Assembly: GCA_934437985.1 (NCBI GenBank)
Contig: CAKSBI010000001.1
Location: forward strand, 133,579 to 197,578
Length of the DNA stretch: 64,000 nt
Direction of reading: 5' to 3'
From: an uncultured Lachnospiraceae bacterium
GTDB lineage: Bacteria > Bacillota > Clostridia > Lachnospirales > Lachnospiraceae
Both the position numbers and the translations under genes were made by a program. Below, piece by piece: positions 1 through 8,540 of this stretch. Within the stretch, counting starts at the first letter, position 1, and every line of letters starts with the position of its first letter. The notes under the pieces were generated by a model. That model saw only the letters and a list, made by a program, of their open reading frames with translations. It had not been told where the DNA came from and searched no databases.

Positions 1-509
1 TAATTTTGCGTTTCTGTTATTTTTCCACATAATGACTTATCATTTTCAGCTACTGTCATTATTGCATTAAACTCATATGTATTTTTATATCTGAAAATCT
101 GATTCCATGTTATATCAGCATTCCCGTTAAATAACAACTTGAGCTTGTTCAGATTCACCTTTCTAAGGACATATGTATACTTACCCTGGCTTTTTACAGA
201 AACAGTCTTTATATATTTACCATCTAATTTGACCTCTACCGCATCCTTATGGTTATCTATACATATCTTAATCGTATAACCGACTGTTCTGTAACGCACC
301 TTACTTGTAGCCGTAGTTCCCTTTGACATAAAATATATACATCCATCGTCAGTATTGAGCCTTGCAATATCTGAATTACTTCCACCATATTTTTGATAAT
401 AAGTGTATGCATTATCATAAACCCCTGCATATGCAGTGCTTCTTGAATGTATAAAAGATATGCACGCTAATACGAACACCAGTATCATTCTTTTATTCAG
501 AAGTACCAC
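1..509 (-). CDS. Secreted protein of the Tad locus, C-terminus beyond window edge
   Basis: Last visible gene of the pilus operon; it runs off the left edge, so only about 170 residues are seen. The reading frame is open from a GTG at 509 (overlapping the stop of the CpaB-like gene by 17 nt) or an ATG at 488. I prefer 509 because it gives a signal peptide with a basic start (LNKR), a hydrophobic core (MILVFVLACISF) and an AYA-G cleavage-like site near residue 28. The mature part is rich in Tyr, Asn and Lys and looks like beta-strands. I do not recognise the family. Position in the operon suggests an exported accessory or tip protein of the pilus; that is inference only. Confidence 0.6.
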   Translation of the reverse strand, partial: MVLLNKRMILVFVLACISFIHSRSTAYAGVYDNAYTYYQKYGGSNSDIARLNTDDGCIYFMSKGTTATSKVRYRTVGYTIKICIDNHKDAVEVKLDGKYIKTVSVKSQGKYTYVLRKVNLNKLKLLFNGNADITWNQIFRYKNTYEFNAIMTVAENDKSLCGKITETQN

Positions 510-1119
510 CTGCCTTACATATCCTCAGCTCTCCCAGGGACAGCATTTCATTAATATACTGCTCATCATTTTTCTCTACAATAACCGTAATATAAGTTGC
601 GCAGCCCTCATCCGTTATCATTGAACCATCCGAATTATAACATTCTGACACACGTACATTCCTTACAACATCCATACATTCATTGTTCTGTGAATTAATT
701 ACAGATATATCAATAATATCATTCTTTCTTACCGTTCCACATACCATCTGCGACATATCAAGTGCCTTAAGTCCCATAATAACCGGTTCCTGCATCTGCA
801 TAATGTCCTTTTCAGGATTTTTTACAAATCCTTTCTGCATCACTGTATTATCATCAACCCCTATCTGCAGATAAGTTCCCGCCAATCCTGCTTTATCTTT
901 TATAAAGTGCTCTGGAACAGCCCCTGCATCTACACATCTGTTCTCAAATAAATTATCTACATTATACTCATCTATCTGTGTGCCGGCTGTTATGTCCGAC
1001 TTTGCCACTACAACATTAACTCCGTCTTTCCGACTTCCGATATAGTAAACAAATGCCAGTATAACAATGCTAAGCAGTATTATTATACAATGTCTTTTTT
1101 TAGATTTCTTTCCTGTCAT
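493..1119 (-). CDS. CpaB/RcpC-like Flp pilus assembly protein (SAF domain)
   Basis: 208 residues. An N-terminal basic patch (KKSKKRH) and one membrane helix (about residues 11-27) are followed by a SAF-type domain starting near VVVAKSDITAGTQID, the hallmark of CpaB/RcpC proteins. These sit outside the membrane and help assemble Flp pili, probably by contacting the cell wall. A clean AAAGGAGG site lies 7 nt before the ATG. It is shorter than proteobacterial CpaB (about 250-300 aa) and lacks a clear C-terminal RcpC extension. It follows the two pseudopilin genes with a 13-nt gap, so it is co-transcribed with tadABC. Confidence 0.75.
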   Translation of the reverse strand: MTGKKSKKRHCIIILLSIVILAFVYYIGSRKDGVNVVVAKSDITAGTQIDEYNVDNLFENRCVDAGAVPEHFIKDKAGLAGTYLQIGVDDNTVMQKGFVKNPEKDIMQMQEPVIMGLKALDMSQMVCGTVRKNDIIDISVINSQNNECMDVVRNVRVSECYNSDGSMITDEGCATYITVIVEKNDEQYINEMLSLGELRICKAGGTSE

Positions 1120-1132
1120 ATACAGCCTCCTT

Positions 1133-1696
1133 TCACTTGTCCTCTATTACATCCACGCTTGTACCAAGATGAACATCGCTGCTTATTCCAAAATATGATG
1201 TGATTCTCATTCCAATCTCAGCATATATAGTACCCGACTGAATCAAAATTCCATCCGGTGTCTGTTCATCACCATTATATCTGGACTTTTTCAACTGATA
1301 CTCTCCCTCTCCACTACCCTCATAGGTATACAGCATGCCCCCTGCTATGCTGTACACATTAAAGGCACTGACCGTTACATCATCATATATTGCTTCCTGC
1401 AGCGGATGGTATTCATCATTGAGCCCGATGTTCTCCTTTAATGTCTCACAAAATATTTCTCTTATCCTGTAATAATTATCGATTACAATTCCATTACCGG
1501 CAGCATATTCATCCCGGTCTATCAGGGCTGCCGCAAGGCACGCTCCATCAAGGCCATCCCGTATAATACCCTGACACACTTTTAATTCCTTAGCGGCAAT
1601 CCCATATAATAGTATTATTCCTGACAATGATATAAGCATCAATGCACTTAAATACTCAATTCCACCTTTTTTCTTAATAGCACTGTTCCGGGACAT
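1133..1696 (-). CDS. TadE/TadF-like pseudopilin
   Basis: 187 residues. A short basic head (SRNSAIKKKGG) precedes IEY and a 20-residue hydrophobic helix (about residues 15-33); a soluble extracellular domain of about 150 residues follows. This layout is that of TadE/TadF/TadG minor pilins, processed at a Gly before the helix. The site here (GG then IEY) places Glu at +2 rather than the usual +5, so processing is uncertain. Weak primary-sequence conservation is normal for the family; assignment rests on architecture and the neighbouring tadABC genes. A GGGGGA site precedes the ATG. Confidence 0.6.
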   Translation of the reverse strand: MSRNSAIKKKGGIEYLSALMLISLSGIILLYGIAAKELKVCQGIIRDGLDGACLAAALIDRDEYAAGNGIVIDNYYRIREIFCETLKENIGLNDEYHPLQEAIYDDVTVSAFNVYSIAGGMLYTYEGSGEGEYQLKKSRYNGDEQTPDGILIQSGTIYAEIGMRITSYFGISSDVHLGTSVDVIEDK

Positions 1697-1714
1697 ATCA
1701 TTTCCCCCAATCTG

Positions 1715-2122
1715 TTAGTTCTTCGCCGTTGACCTGATCATAAAGTGATAATCTGTCTCTTCTTTATCTATTACAGGCTGAAGCGTTCCGGAGACATCAA
1801 ACCTGGTCACAGGCACTCTGGCATTAATAACAAGCGCTATCTCATTCCCATAGCCTGGAGCTTCCATGGTAGTTCCTGACAGATTAATGCTGTTCATACC
1901 TATTGCCCTGAGCCCGTCTATCAGTTCTGTCTGCGCGTCAGCCGTAAGATAACCTGTACTCTCCATCTCCAGCATATACTGCCTGGCAATCTGTCCGGCC
2001 TGTTCCCTTATATCCATATCCCTTACAAAATGAATATACATAAGCGAAATAACCGTAATCGTAATTATCCCCAGAAATAACGGCAATATATTAAAAACAC
2101 TGCCAGATTTCTTTTCAGTCAT
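1715..2122 (-). CDS. TadE-like pseudopilin
   Basis: 135 residues: basic head (TEKKSG), then a hydrophobic helix (about residues 9-30) and a small extracellular domain (IREQAGQIARQYMLEMESTGYLT...). The helix followed by REQ-A-Q-AR and a short domain is typical of TadE-like or DUF4320-like minor pilins in Clostridia. It lacks the Glu at +5 after the Gly of KSG. It sits between the Flp-like pilin and the larger pseudopilin, gaps 10 and 18 nt, in one operon. The function as a minor pilus subunit or assembly initiator is inferred from context. Confidence 0.55.
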   Translation of the reverse strand: MTEKKSGSVFNILPLFLGIITITVISLMYIHFVRDMDIREQAGQIARQYMLEMESTGYLTADAQTELIDGLRAIGMNSINLSGTTMEAPGYGNEIALVINARVPVTRFDVSGTLQPVIDKEETDYHFMIRSTAKN

Positions 2123-2132
2123 ATTACCACCA

Positions 2133-2324
2133 TCAGCCTAATCCATTAAATAACGACGTTATTTTGCCTGAAAACGAACTTCCAACATTCAATATCACAT
2201 CCTGAAGCTGTTCTCTGAACACTAAAGCAAGCACAATTGCAATTGCCCCAAGTGCAAACTCCATAATAACCTCTTTTCCCCCATTCTTCTTCTTTTCCCC
2301 TAAAAGTAATCCAAGTCTTTTCAT
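2133..2324 (-). CDS. Flp-like major pilin
   Basis: 63 residues from the ATG at 2324, which has an AAAGGA site upstream; a longer frame from 2360 has none and would add 12 residues. The protein has a basic leader ending KKKNGGK, then EVIMEFALGAIAIVLALVF, a helix with the Glu-Phe pair that corresponds to Glu5-Tyr6 of Flp pilins, and a short tail. Size and layout match Flp pilins, the polymer subunit of Tad pili. If the Glu-Phe pair is at +5/+6, cleavage would fall after Lys rather than the usual Gly, which is odd; cleavage after GG would move Glu to +6. No prepilin peptidase gene is in the window. Confidence 0.65.
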   Translation of the reverse strand: MKRLGLLLGEKKKNGGKEVIMEFALGAIAIVLALVFREQLQDVILNVGSSFSGKITSLFNGLG

Positions 2325-2361
2325 AGTAATTCCATTCCTTTCATATGTTAAAATAGTCACC

Positions 2362-3024
2362 TTAAAATTGAATCATATTAAGTATCTCACTTCCCATCGA
2401 ATAGACCCCGATAGCAAGTATTCCAATAAATATCAGTAACTCCAGTATCTCAATTTTTCTCTCAAGCTTTCCTTCTGCTTTAAGCGATACCGTATGGCGC
2501 ACCTGTCTTATCTGTTCACTCATATCAGACAATATCTGCACTGTCTTACCGGTTGTCTGTGCCTGGCCAAGAATTATACATAAGACATCAATATGCCTGT
2601 TATTAAACTTCTGTCTGAATAATTCAACCTCTTCTTCAAGTGTAGAGCTGGCCCCAATACCATTGCATAATTCTAAAAGAGCCGACTTTAACCGTGCATT
2701 TTTGGTTGACAGGTAACAATCCATCAGGGAATCCTGAATAAATACACCTGCCCTGGCCTGAATCCGCATAATGTCATATATACTCTCTATATCAGTCAGC
2801 ATTGAATCATTATCAGCATTATTAGATATATTGATCAGAATATCAGGAACAAAAAATGCAATTACTGCAGACGGCAAAGCCAGTACAGGCATCTTAATTA
2901 CTGCCAATATCAGAAACAGCAAACCCAAAACAAGCTTTAGTCCTAAAAGTATGTATGCATTAACCCATGGGAACATATATGCGACACCATTTTTCTTTAT
3001 ATATACATTCATTTTTTCCAGCAT
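2362..3024 (-). CDS. tadC: TadC-like pilus inner-membrane platform protein
   Basis: 220 residues from the ATG at 3024, placed 6 nt after GGGGG; an ATG at 3030 abuts that site and is less likely. Two hydrophobic segments near residues 25-60 and one at the C-terminus (LLIFIGILAIGVYSMG) flank a cytoplasmic type II secretion F-like region (SIYDIMRIQARAGVFIQDSLMDCY...). TadC pairs with TadB to form the membrane platform on which the TadA ATPase works. The gene starts 4 nt from the tadB stop, indicating translational coupling. Confidence 0.75.
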   Translation of the reverse strand: MLEKMNVYIKKNGVAYMFPWVNAYILLGLKLVLGLLFLILAVIKMPVLALPSAVIAFFVPDILINISNNADNDSMLTDIESIYDIMRIQARAGVFIQDSLMDCYLSTKNARLKSALLELCNGIGASSTLEEEVELFRQKFNNRHIDVLCIILGQAQTTGKTVQILSDMSEQIRQVRHTVSLKAEGKLERKIEILELLIFIGILAIGVYSMGSEILNMIQF

Positions 3025-3026
3025 AA

Positions 3027-3917
3027 TCATCCCCCATTCTTATCAAATAAAACCATCATGACAAGACATACAATAAAGACCACTGCGCAATACAGCAAAA
3101 TACAATTTCCAATAAATGTATCAAGCAGCAATGACCACATTCCATCAGTTATTCCGGCATAAAGCATAACAATTATCCCTGCACTTACAAGAAGAATTGC
3201 AACCTCTATTCTTCCGTTAGATATAATTGCCCTGCGTTCTGCCTTAATGCTCAGGTAATCCGTCATACTTATCCTGCAGTCATGAATTACCTCTGCATAA
3301 TCAGAATCATACCTTGAACAGACTTCAATATTTCTTATCAGCTCCCTGCATTTATCATGTTCCAGCTTCCCCTCAAGATTCTCAAATGCTGCCCTTGTAT
3401 CACCAAGAAGCTTGGCATCATTGCAAAAATCCCTCAGAAGCTCTTTTAGCGGATTATCAACATAGCCCACTGTTTTTCTTATTATCTCAACAATGTCATC
3501 CTCTGATTTGTTAAAATTATCAATAAGATTCAGAAATGTCATTATATTCTTTTCAAGAGATATGTAATACACACCTGACATAATATATATAACAAGAAAA
3601 ACCATAACAAAAGCCAGTGCTGCCACAGCCATTGAAACTATAAGCTTTCCCGACAGGATATACCCTGCAATACCTGCCACAGCCGCAAGCAGTATTACAA
3701 AATACAGGAATACTTCAGCTGTCAGGAATCCCATGTGTCTCTTAACCCCACTGTACTCAATCATTTTGTCGATATGATACAGACCCTGTTTATGACTTCT
3801 GTTGCCAACAAGTAACTGCAGGCCGGCTTCCTTCTGCATTCTTTTGTTATACCTCTTATCAAGCCACCCTGTTATACTCTCTACGGCACTTTTATCCCTT
3901 TTAAAAAATTCTTTCAT
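3027..3917 (-). CDS. tadB: TadB-like pilus inner-membrane platform protein
   Basis: 296 residues from the ATG at 3917, overlapping the 3' end of tadA by 17 nt. Hydrophobic helices near residues 75-125 and in the last 60 residues enclose a type II secretion F domain (MTFLNLIDNFNKSEDDIVEIIRKTVGYVDNPL...). TadB/TadC homologues anchor the assembly ATPase and extract pilin from the membrane. Order tadA-tadB-tadC is the standard one for Tad loci. Family membership rests on domain layout plus the unmistakable TadA next door. Confidence 0.75.
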   Translation of the reverse strand: MKEFFKRDKSAVESITGWLDKRYNKRMQKEAGLQLLVGNRSHKQGLYHIDKMIEYSGVKRHMGFLTAEVFLYFVILLAAVAGIAGYILSGKLIVSMAVAALAFVMVFLVIYIMSGVYYISLEKNIMTFLNLIDNFNKSEDDIVEIIRKTVGYVDNPLKELLRDFCNDAKLLGDTRAAFENLEGKLEHDKCRELIRNIEVCSRYDSDYAEVIHDCRISMTDYLSIKAERRAIISNGRIEVAILLVSAGIIVMLYAGITDGMWSLLLDTFIGNCILLYCAVVFIVCLVMMVLFDKNGG

Positions 3918-5040
3918 ACACAAGCCCACCATCCTTGAAATCCTTTACCTCAGATATCTCTTCAACCTTGAAATCCTTAAGATATACAACTGTTTTCATA
4001 CATTTAAGCATATTAAGAATATCGGAAAGCGCATAATCACTCTCATATCTTACATAATCAGCCAGCTTATTGATTGCCTCGGTACTATTCATTCCATGTA
4101 CCGAAGCCCAGCACCTGTGTCCTGTGTATCCTGCATTAAGAAGGTATAACGCCTCCCCGCCTTTGATCTCACCGATAATAAAGTAATCAATATCAGTCAG
4201 CAGCCCATTGCGTCCAAGGTCTTTCAGGTCATACTGTATCTTGCCTTCACCATGAGTGCTTACAATATGCTGGAACATCATATCAGGGTGGGTATCCGTA
4301 AACAGCTCTTCATTTTCCTGTATTACAAGTCCGCTGTACTCATGTGGAATATATTCCAGAAGGACATTCATCAAGGTAGTCTTGCCACTCGCGCCCTTTC
4401 CGGTAAATATTATTCCACTGGATAATACAGCTGTCTTTGTCAGATACTCTGCCATCTGTGCTGTCAGCATTCCCACTTCAATCAGTTCATCAACCGTATA
4501 TTTTTTCTTTGGGATCTTACGTATATGCATATATGGAACGTCTGTAGAATTAACAAAATCCGTTGCAATATTAAACCTTAAAATAAAATTCTCATTACTG
4601 TCCTTATCCGTAAATGTCTGTATAGCATTAACATCTGACAGATTGGTTTTATTTTTTACAGCTACCATTGAAATGAACCTGCGGTAATCAGACTTTCCCT
4701 GAAATGTTATATCAGAATTCATCCGCCTGCCCTTACGCTTTATCCTTACCCTGTCCTCTGCAAGCACTTTAATATCTGATATATCCTTGTCATTAATTGC
4801 CTCTTCTAAAACATAATATCCCCATATAAACCTGCTGAAATGATTAGTAACTATCCTGATGGACTCGTTATCCAGACCTCTTTGTTTAAGATACACTTTT
4901 GCTGCTGATATTAAAGATTCTTTTGACTTGACACCCCTCTGCACCTGCATAAGTGTCTGACGCTCAATATGTATGAAATAATTGATAAGCTCATCAAGCA
5001 TGATCTCAAGCTCCTGCTTATCATCCGCCGAAATACACAT
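3901..5040 (-). CDS. tadA: TadA/CpaF-type pilus assembly ATPase
   Basis: 379 residues from the ATG at 5040, preceded by AGGGGAG; the frame is open another 50 codons upstream but that part is Cys/Ile-rich, lies in the leader and does not look like protein. The ATPase core has a Walker A motif GKGASGKTT (about 214-222), an acidic Asp-box region (IQENEELF, 240-247), Walker B (DYFIIGEIKGGEAL, 285-298) and a conserved His in ASVHG (312-316). This matches TadA/CpaF secretion ATPases, hexamers that power Flp pilus assembly at the cytoplasmic face. First gene of the Tad operon. No TadZ/CpaE gene is visible; it may lie beyond the window or be absent. Confidence 0.9.
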   Translation of the reverse strand: MCISADDKQELEIMLDELINYFIHIERQTLMQVQRGVKSKESLISAAKVYLKQRGLDNESIRIVTNHFSRFIWGYYVLEEAINDKDISDIKVLAEDRVRIKRKGRRMNSDITFQGKSDYRRFISMVAVKNKTNLSDVNAIQTFTDKDSNENFILRFNIATDFVNSTDVPYMHIRKIPKKKYTVDELIEVGMLTAQMAEYLTKTAVLSSGIIFTGKGASGKTTLMNVLLEYIPHEYSGLVIQENEELFTDTHPDMMFQHIVSTHGEGKIQYDLKDLGRNGLLTDIDYFIIGEIKGGEALYLLNAGYTGHRCWASVHGMNSTEAINKLADYVRYESDYALSDILNMLKCMKTVVYLKDFKVEEISEVKDFKDGGLVYERIF

Positions 5041-5171
5041 CACTCCCCTGCCAACATAATAAATAATTAAAAAGATACTAACTGCCGAACGGCAAACTGA
5101 TACATCCTGCGATGTACAAAAACTGTAGATTCTTAATAAATGAATTACAGAACACTCATGAATGTAGATAT
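5041..5171 (-). other. Long leader of the Tad operon with two small hairpins
   Basis: Between the predicted start of transcription and the tadA ATG lie about 125 nt. They contain two short perfect inverted repeats: TACATC/GATGTA with a 4-nt loop at 5101-5116, and TGCC/GGCA with a 4-nt loop at 5083-5094, then a T-rich run (5068-5074 read on the minus strand). I compared this by eye with c-di-GMP-I and lysine aptamer cores and saw neither. A regulatory leader is possible but unproven. Confidence 0.3.
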
Positions 5172-5200
5172 ACAGTAACACAAAAAGCATATTGTGTCAA
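5172..5200 (-). promoter_or_regulatory. Predicted promoter of the Tad operon
   Basis: Minus strand: TTGACA (5195-5200), 17-nt spacer, TACTGT (5172-5177) with a TGT extended -10 element just before it. The only good promoter between the polysaccharide terminator and tadA. Confidence 0.55.
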
Positions 5201-5272
5201 TATGTTTTTGTAATTCGTTTTGAAATTATATTTCATAATCCTGTTTATAATTCCCAAACCACAATAATATAA

Positions 5273-5318
5273 AACCCATTACTAATATCCCGGACATTCC
5301 TGACATTAATAATGGGTT
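5273..5318 (-). terminator. Terminator of the polysaccharide locus
   Basis: Inverted repeat AACCCATTA (5273-5281) / TAATGGGTT (5310-5318) with a 28-nt loop; on the minus strand it is followed by TTTATATTATT. It lies 35 nt after the stop of the last glycosyltransferase gene, separating it from the Tad operon. Confidence 0.55.
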
Positions 5319-5353
5319 ATATTTAATAGAATAAGCATACCGGCAAAATCTTT

Positions 5354-6163
5354 TTATGAACTATACACACCCTGGCTTTTTGAGTAGGCCTTCATGATCA
5401 ACTTTGCCATCCATTTAGGCCAAAACCTTGAGAACATTTCATAATCTTCACAATATCTTGGATCATCAGATGAATCATTTACTAACCTGGCTGTTGCCTG
5501 TTCGGAATGCATTCTATGATAATGCAGCACCTCATCCACATAAACAAATGTGCCTTTATTTTTAGATAATCTTTCCCAAAAATCCCAGTCCATATCTGCC
5601 CTGTACTCATTTCTAAAGCATATATCAGGCATCTTAGCAAGTACATAAGTAACAGTAGGATGTGATATAGGATTACCAAAGCACTGAATAAGCCTTTTAC
5701 CAAATACCGTATCACCCATCCCTTTTATTTTCAAAGGAAGTAATAGTTTCTTTTTGACTCTGATAAGCTTTGAAGGCTGATTATCTATGACATCATTATG
5801 GATTTCAAGATAATCAGTAAATGCTATTATAGGATCCTTTGACTTATTAATATACTCAATACTTTTTTCAACAAATCTCTCATTTAACAGATCATCCTGA
5901 TGTGCCATCGCACACAACAAAGTATCACATTGCTTTAACGCAAAATTGTAATCATTAGCATGGCCCCCATTTTCATTGACCCTTATCTCTAATCCATACT
6001 TATCAGCAAGACCTTTAATATAGTCGTTTGGAGTAGATGTCGACACGATTACTTTACACTTTACAGTCTGATTAATAACAGATTTAATGCAGGCTTCAAG
6101 GTATGAACATTCCTTATATGCACATATAACAATAGTTATATCATTTTCAGTGTACCTTCCCAT
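5354..6163 (-). CDS. Family 2 glycosyltransferase
   Basis: 269 residues from the ATG at 6163 (AAAGGAG 10 nt upstream); an upstream in-frame start at 6187 lacks a site. GT-A fold signature: DITIVICAYKE at the N-terminus, a QDD motif in AMAHQDDLLNERFV acting as DXD-like metal/nucleotide site, and MDWDFWERL, typical of the acceptor-binding end of GT2 enzymes. A soluble cytoplasmic transferase that would add a sugar to a lipid-linked glycan. Last gene of the locus, 41 nt after the flippase gene. Sugar specificity cannot be read from sequence. Confidence 0.85.
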   Translation of the reverse strand: MGRYTENDITIVICAYKECSYLEACIKSVINQTVKCKVIVSTSTPNDYIKGLADKYGLEIRVNENGGHANDYNFALKQCDTLLCAMAHQDDLLNERFVEKSIEYINKSKDPIIAFTDYLEIHNDVIDNQPSKLIRVKKKLLLPLKIKGMGDTVFGKRLIQCFGNPISHPTVTYVLAKMPDICFRNEYRADMDWDFWERLSKNKGTFVYVDEVLHYHRMHSEQATARLVNDSSDDPRYCEDYEMFSRFWPKWMAKLIMKAYSKSQGVYSS

Positions 6164-6204
6164 ATATATAACACTCCTTTTAATCAATTTTGATGAAATA
6201 TCAG

Positions 6205-7464
6205 TCAGTACGCTTTTCCTTGCCTTTTCAGATCAAAACATATTACAGCCACATATCCCACTATCATAATGAGCTGCGAAGCAATTACAGCATATGTTGC
6301 TCCATTGGCCCCATGAATTCTGATTAACGGCTGTGTCAAAACAGCACATAATGCAAAACCGGACATAGTAATAAAAAGTAGTATTTTAAGCTTTCTGATA
6401 ACAATTAACACAGTAGATATAAACCATGAAAAAGCAATAACACATGTAGAAATTATTATTGGAACTAAGAGGTATATATAGTCAGCAATATTATCACCAA
6501 GTATCATTGTAAGTGCATACTCTCCCAGAAAAAAACTTCCTGTCACTGCCAGAATACAGATAACTGCAATAATCATACATACACTTAATATCATCTTAAT
6601 ATATTTTTTATAGCTTCGTTCTGAATAATATTTGCTAAGCACCGGTACAAATGGTGAATATATAAATGTTGCAGCAGTCTGGACTATTACTGCCGGTGTG
6701 GCAACTGAAGTATAATAACCAAACAAGTCACTTCCAAGCTTCTTCTCCAATATATATTTTGCCACAGATACATTACCATTCATAAAAAAATTATAACCCA
6801 CAAGTGGAATACATACAAAAAGAAGCGGTAATATTCTGTTCATATCAAACGAAGGTTTTACCGGCATAAGCTTTGAACACATGGGTATATCATAGATGAT
6901 TATAACTGCATACACCACAAATATCATTCCGGTAATTGATACAATAAGGTCATCTGTAAAACGACATAATAAAACAAACGAGGCAAATGAAAGAATTCCC
7001 CTCAATGCAAATGATATTCCGACATAATCCATTTTCATAAGCTTCTGGTCTATACCATGATAAACGTCGACAACTGCCTCAGATAATTTGAATATCATAT
7101 ACAATATTATACATATTTTCTTATGTGTGTCGTAACTGTTAACCATAACAAACGCAACACTTACAATAAATGTAACTATTACTGTAATAATTCTACTGCC
7201 AATATATTCCGAGTTGCGATATCTGTCTTCCACATCTGATATCTGATAATTTCTCATCCCGAAAAGAGCTACACTTACAAAAACGGCAGCAATTGTCATA
7301 CAAAGCTGAAACACGCCTGTCTCATATGCTCCCATCATTCTGAATAGCAATACTGTAATCAGCCACTGCGTTCCCCAATATATCAAACTTCCTGTTGTAT
7401 TCCATACAACATTAGCTTTTAATGAAGGTACTGAATAATTCTCTTCTATGTTAATCATCTCCAC
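6205..7464 (-). CDS. Wzx-type polysaccharide flippase
   Basis: 419 residues with 12 or more hydrophobic segments along the whole length and the MATE/MVF-like polysaccharide export N-terminus (NVVWNTTGSLIYWGTQWLITVLLFRMMG). It would flip an undecaprenyl-linked sugar or oligosaccharide across the membrane. The frame begins with GTG at 7464; an ATG at 7458 is also possible, and spacing from CGGA favours the latter slightly. A flippase beside an ABC exporter in one locus suggests that two lipid-linked products are moved separately (compare GacK in group A carbohydrate loci). Confidence 0.85.
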   Translation of the reverse strand: MEMINIEENYSVPSLKANVVWNTTGSLIYWGTQWLITVLLFRMMGAYETGVFQLCMTIAAVFVSVALFGMRNYQISDVEDRYRNSEYIGSRIITVIVTFIVSVAFVMVNSYDTHKKICIILYMIFKLSEAVVDVYHGIDQKLMKMDYVGISFALRGILSFASFVLLCRFTDDLIVSITGMIFVVYAVIIIYDIPMCSKLMPVKPSFDMNRILPLLFVCIPLVGYNFFMNGNVSVAKYILEKKLGSDLFGYYTSVATPAVIVQTAATFIYSPFVPVLSKYYSERSYKKYIKMILSVCMIIAVICILAVTGSFFLGEYALTMILGDNIADYIYLLVPIIISTCVIAFSWFISTVLIVIRKLKILLFITMSGFALCAVLTQPLIRIHGANGATYAVIASQLIMIVGYVAVICFDLKRQGKAY

Positions 7465-7472
7465 ACATCCGT

Positions 7473-8528
7473 TTATTCTGCAATATCTGACATAAAATCT
7501 GAAAATAATCTAACCGGCTTTACGCTTACAATAGCCGCACAGATTCTGTCATTAATTCTATCAAATACAAACAACCGGACACTTTCCAGCAACAGCGACA
7601 AACAATACACCAGACAAAGAACAATAATAAAATTAAGCGCCCATCCGCAAATACCTGAATCAACATTATTAAGAATACCAAGTCTTTTCAGATATATGTT
7701 CTTAATAACAGGATGCTCATGAATAATATATATTCCAAGTGAACTTTTAGCCAATACATTAACAGCACTGCTTTCAAAGCTTACTTTACTGAATATATTA
7801 AAGAAACATATTGATGCCGGTATTATAAATATACTGTTACTTTGGAAAAACTTAATCCCCCATGTATAAGGCACGTTTGAAAACTCATGCAGATACCAGT
7901 CTCCGACCGCTGAACACAATGAGAATAATACATAACCTATTATCCAAAAATATACCGGATACAAGTTATTAAAGTGTAATCTCAAGTATCTTCCAATAAT
8001 ATACATGAATATAAAGTTAGAAATACCACCGCCAAAATCATAGCCTGCCAAAGTAGCAGGAACAGACAAAATAACATACATCATAACAACAAGTGCAAGC
8101 AACCAGCCTTTACTGATATTATTAACCAGCTTATTAATGTATGGGGCAAATAACATAAGTACAATATAATACGCAATAAACCACCAGTGTATCGGTATGG
8201 CAAAATAAATACAATCAGCAATTGTCAGCTTCTCCAAACCACATAAAGCTGAAATCAGATATATGCTTTCACCTATAATAACCATATCCAGAATAAGTCT
8301 TATTATCTTCTTAATACTAATCCTTATTCCAAAATATCCACTAATTATTATAAAACAATTAACAGCAACCTCAAGAAATGTTCCAAGGCTCCCTACCTGG
8401 GTACTAATATCATAAAATCCGGTTCCGTCCTTAGATAATACCCCATTATTTATAAGATGCTGGGACACAATCATCAGCATAAGGACCAGTCTCAATAATT
8501 CAAAATTTGATTGTCTTTTCTTTTCCAT
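7473..8528 (-). CDS. Acyltransferase family 3 membrane protein
   Basis: 351 residues, about ten membrane helices. It opens with the family signature KRQSNFELLRLVLMLMIVSQH, in which the Arg and the His of SQH belong to the conserved active region of acyltransferase_3/OafA proteins. These transfer acetyl or other acyl groups from cytoplasmic CoA donors to extracytoplasmic sugars. In this locus it probably O-acetylates the surface glycan or its side chain. AAAGGTG precedes the ATG; 12 nt from the upstream GT8 gene. Confidence 0.85.
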   Translation of the reverse strand: MEKKRQSNFELLRLVLMLMIVSQHLINNGVLSKDGTGFYDISTQVGSLGTFLEVAVNCFIIISGYFGIRISIKKIIRLILDMVIIGESIYLISALCGLEKLTIADCIYFAIPIHWWFIAYYIVLMLFAPYINKLVNNISKGWLLALVVMMYVILSVPATLAGYDFGGGISNFIFMYIIGRYLRLHFNNLYPVYFWIIGYVLFSLCSAVGDWYLHEFSNVPYTWGIKFFQSNSIFIIPASICFFNIFSKVSFESSAVNVLAKSSLGIYIIHEHPVIKNIYLKRLGILNNVDSGICGWALNFIIVLCLVYCLSLLLESVRLFVFDRINDRICAAIVSVKPVRLFSDFMSDIAE

Positions 8529-8540
8529 AACTACACCTTT

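Noticed and set aside
4256..4687. Plus-strand frame of 143 codons inside tadA
   Set aside because: Antisense to the conserved ATPase core; Cys/Ser/Ile-rich shadow translation.
5041..5200. c-di-GMP riboswitch before the Tad operon
   Set aside because: The leader lacks the GAAA tetraloop, CAAAGCC and GATAGCCGG elements that are clear at 63793-63880.
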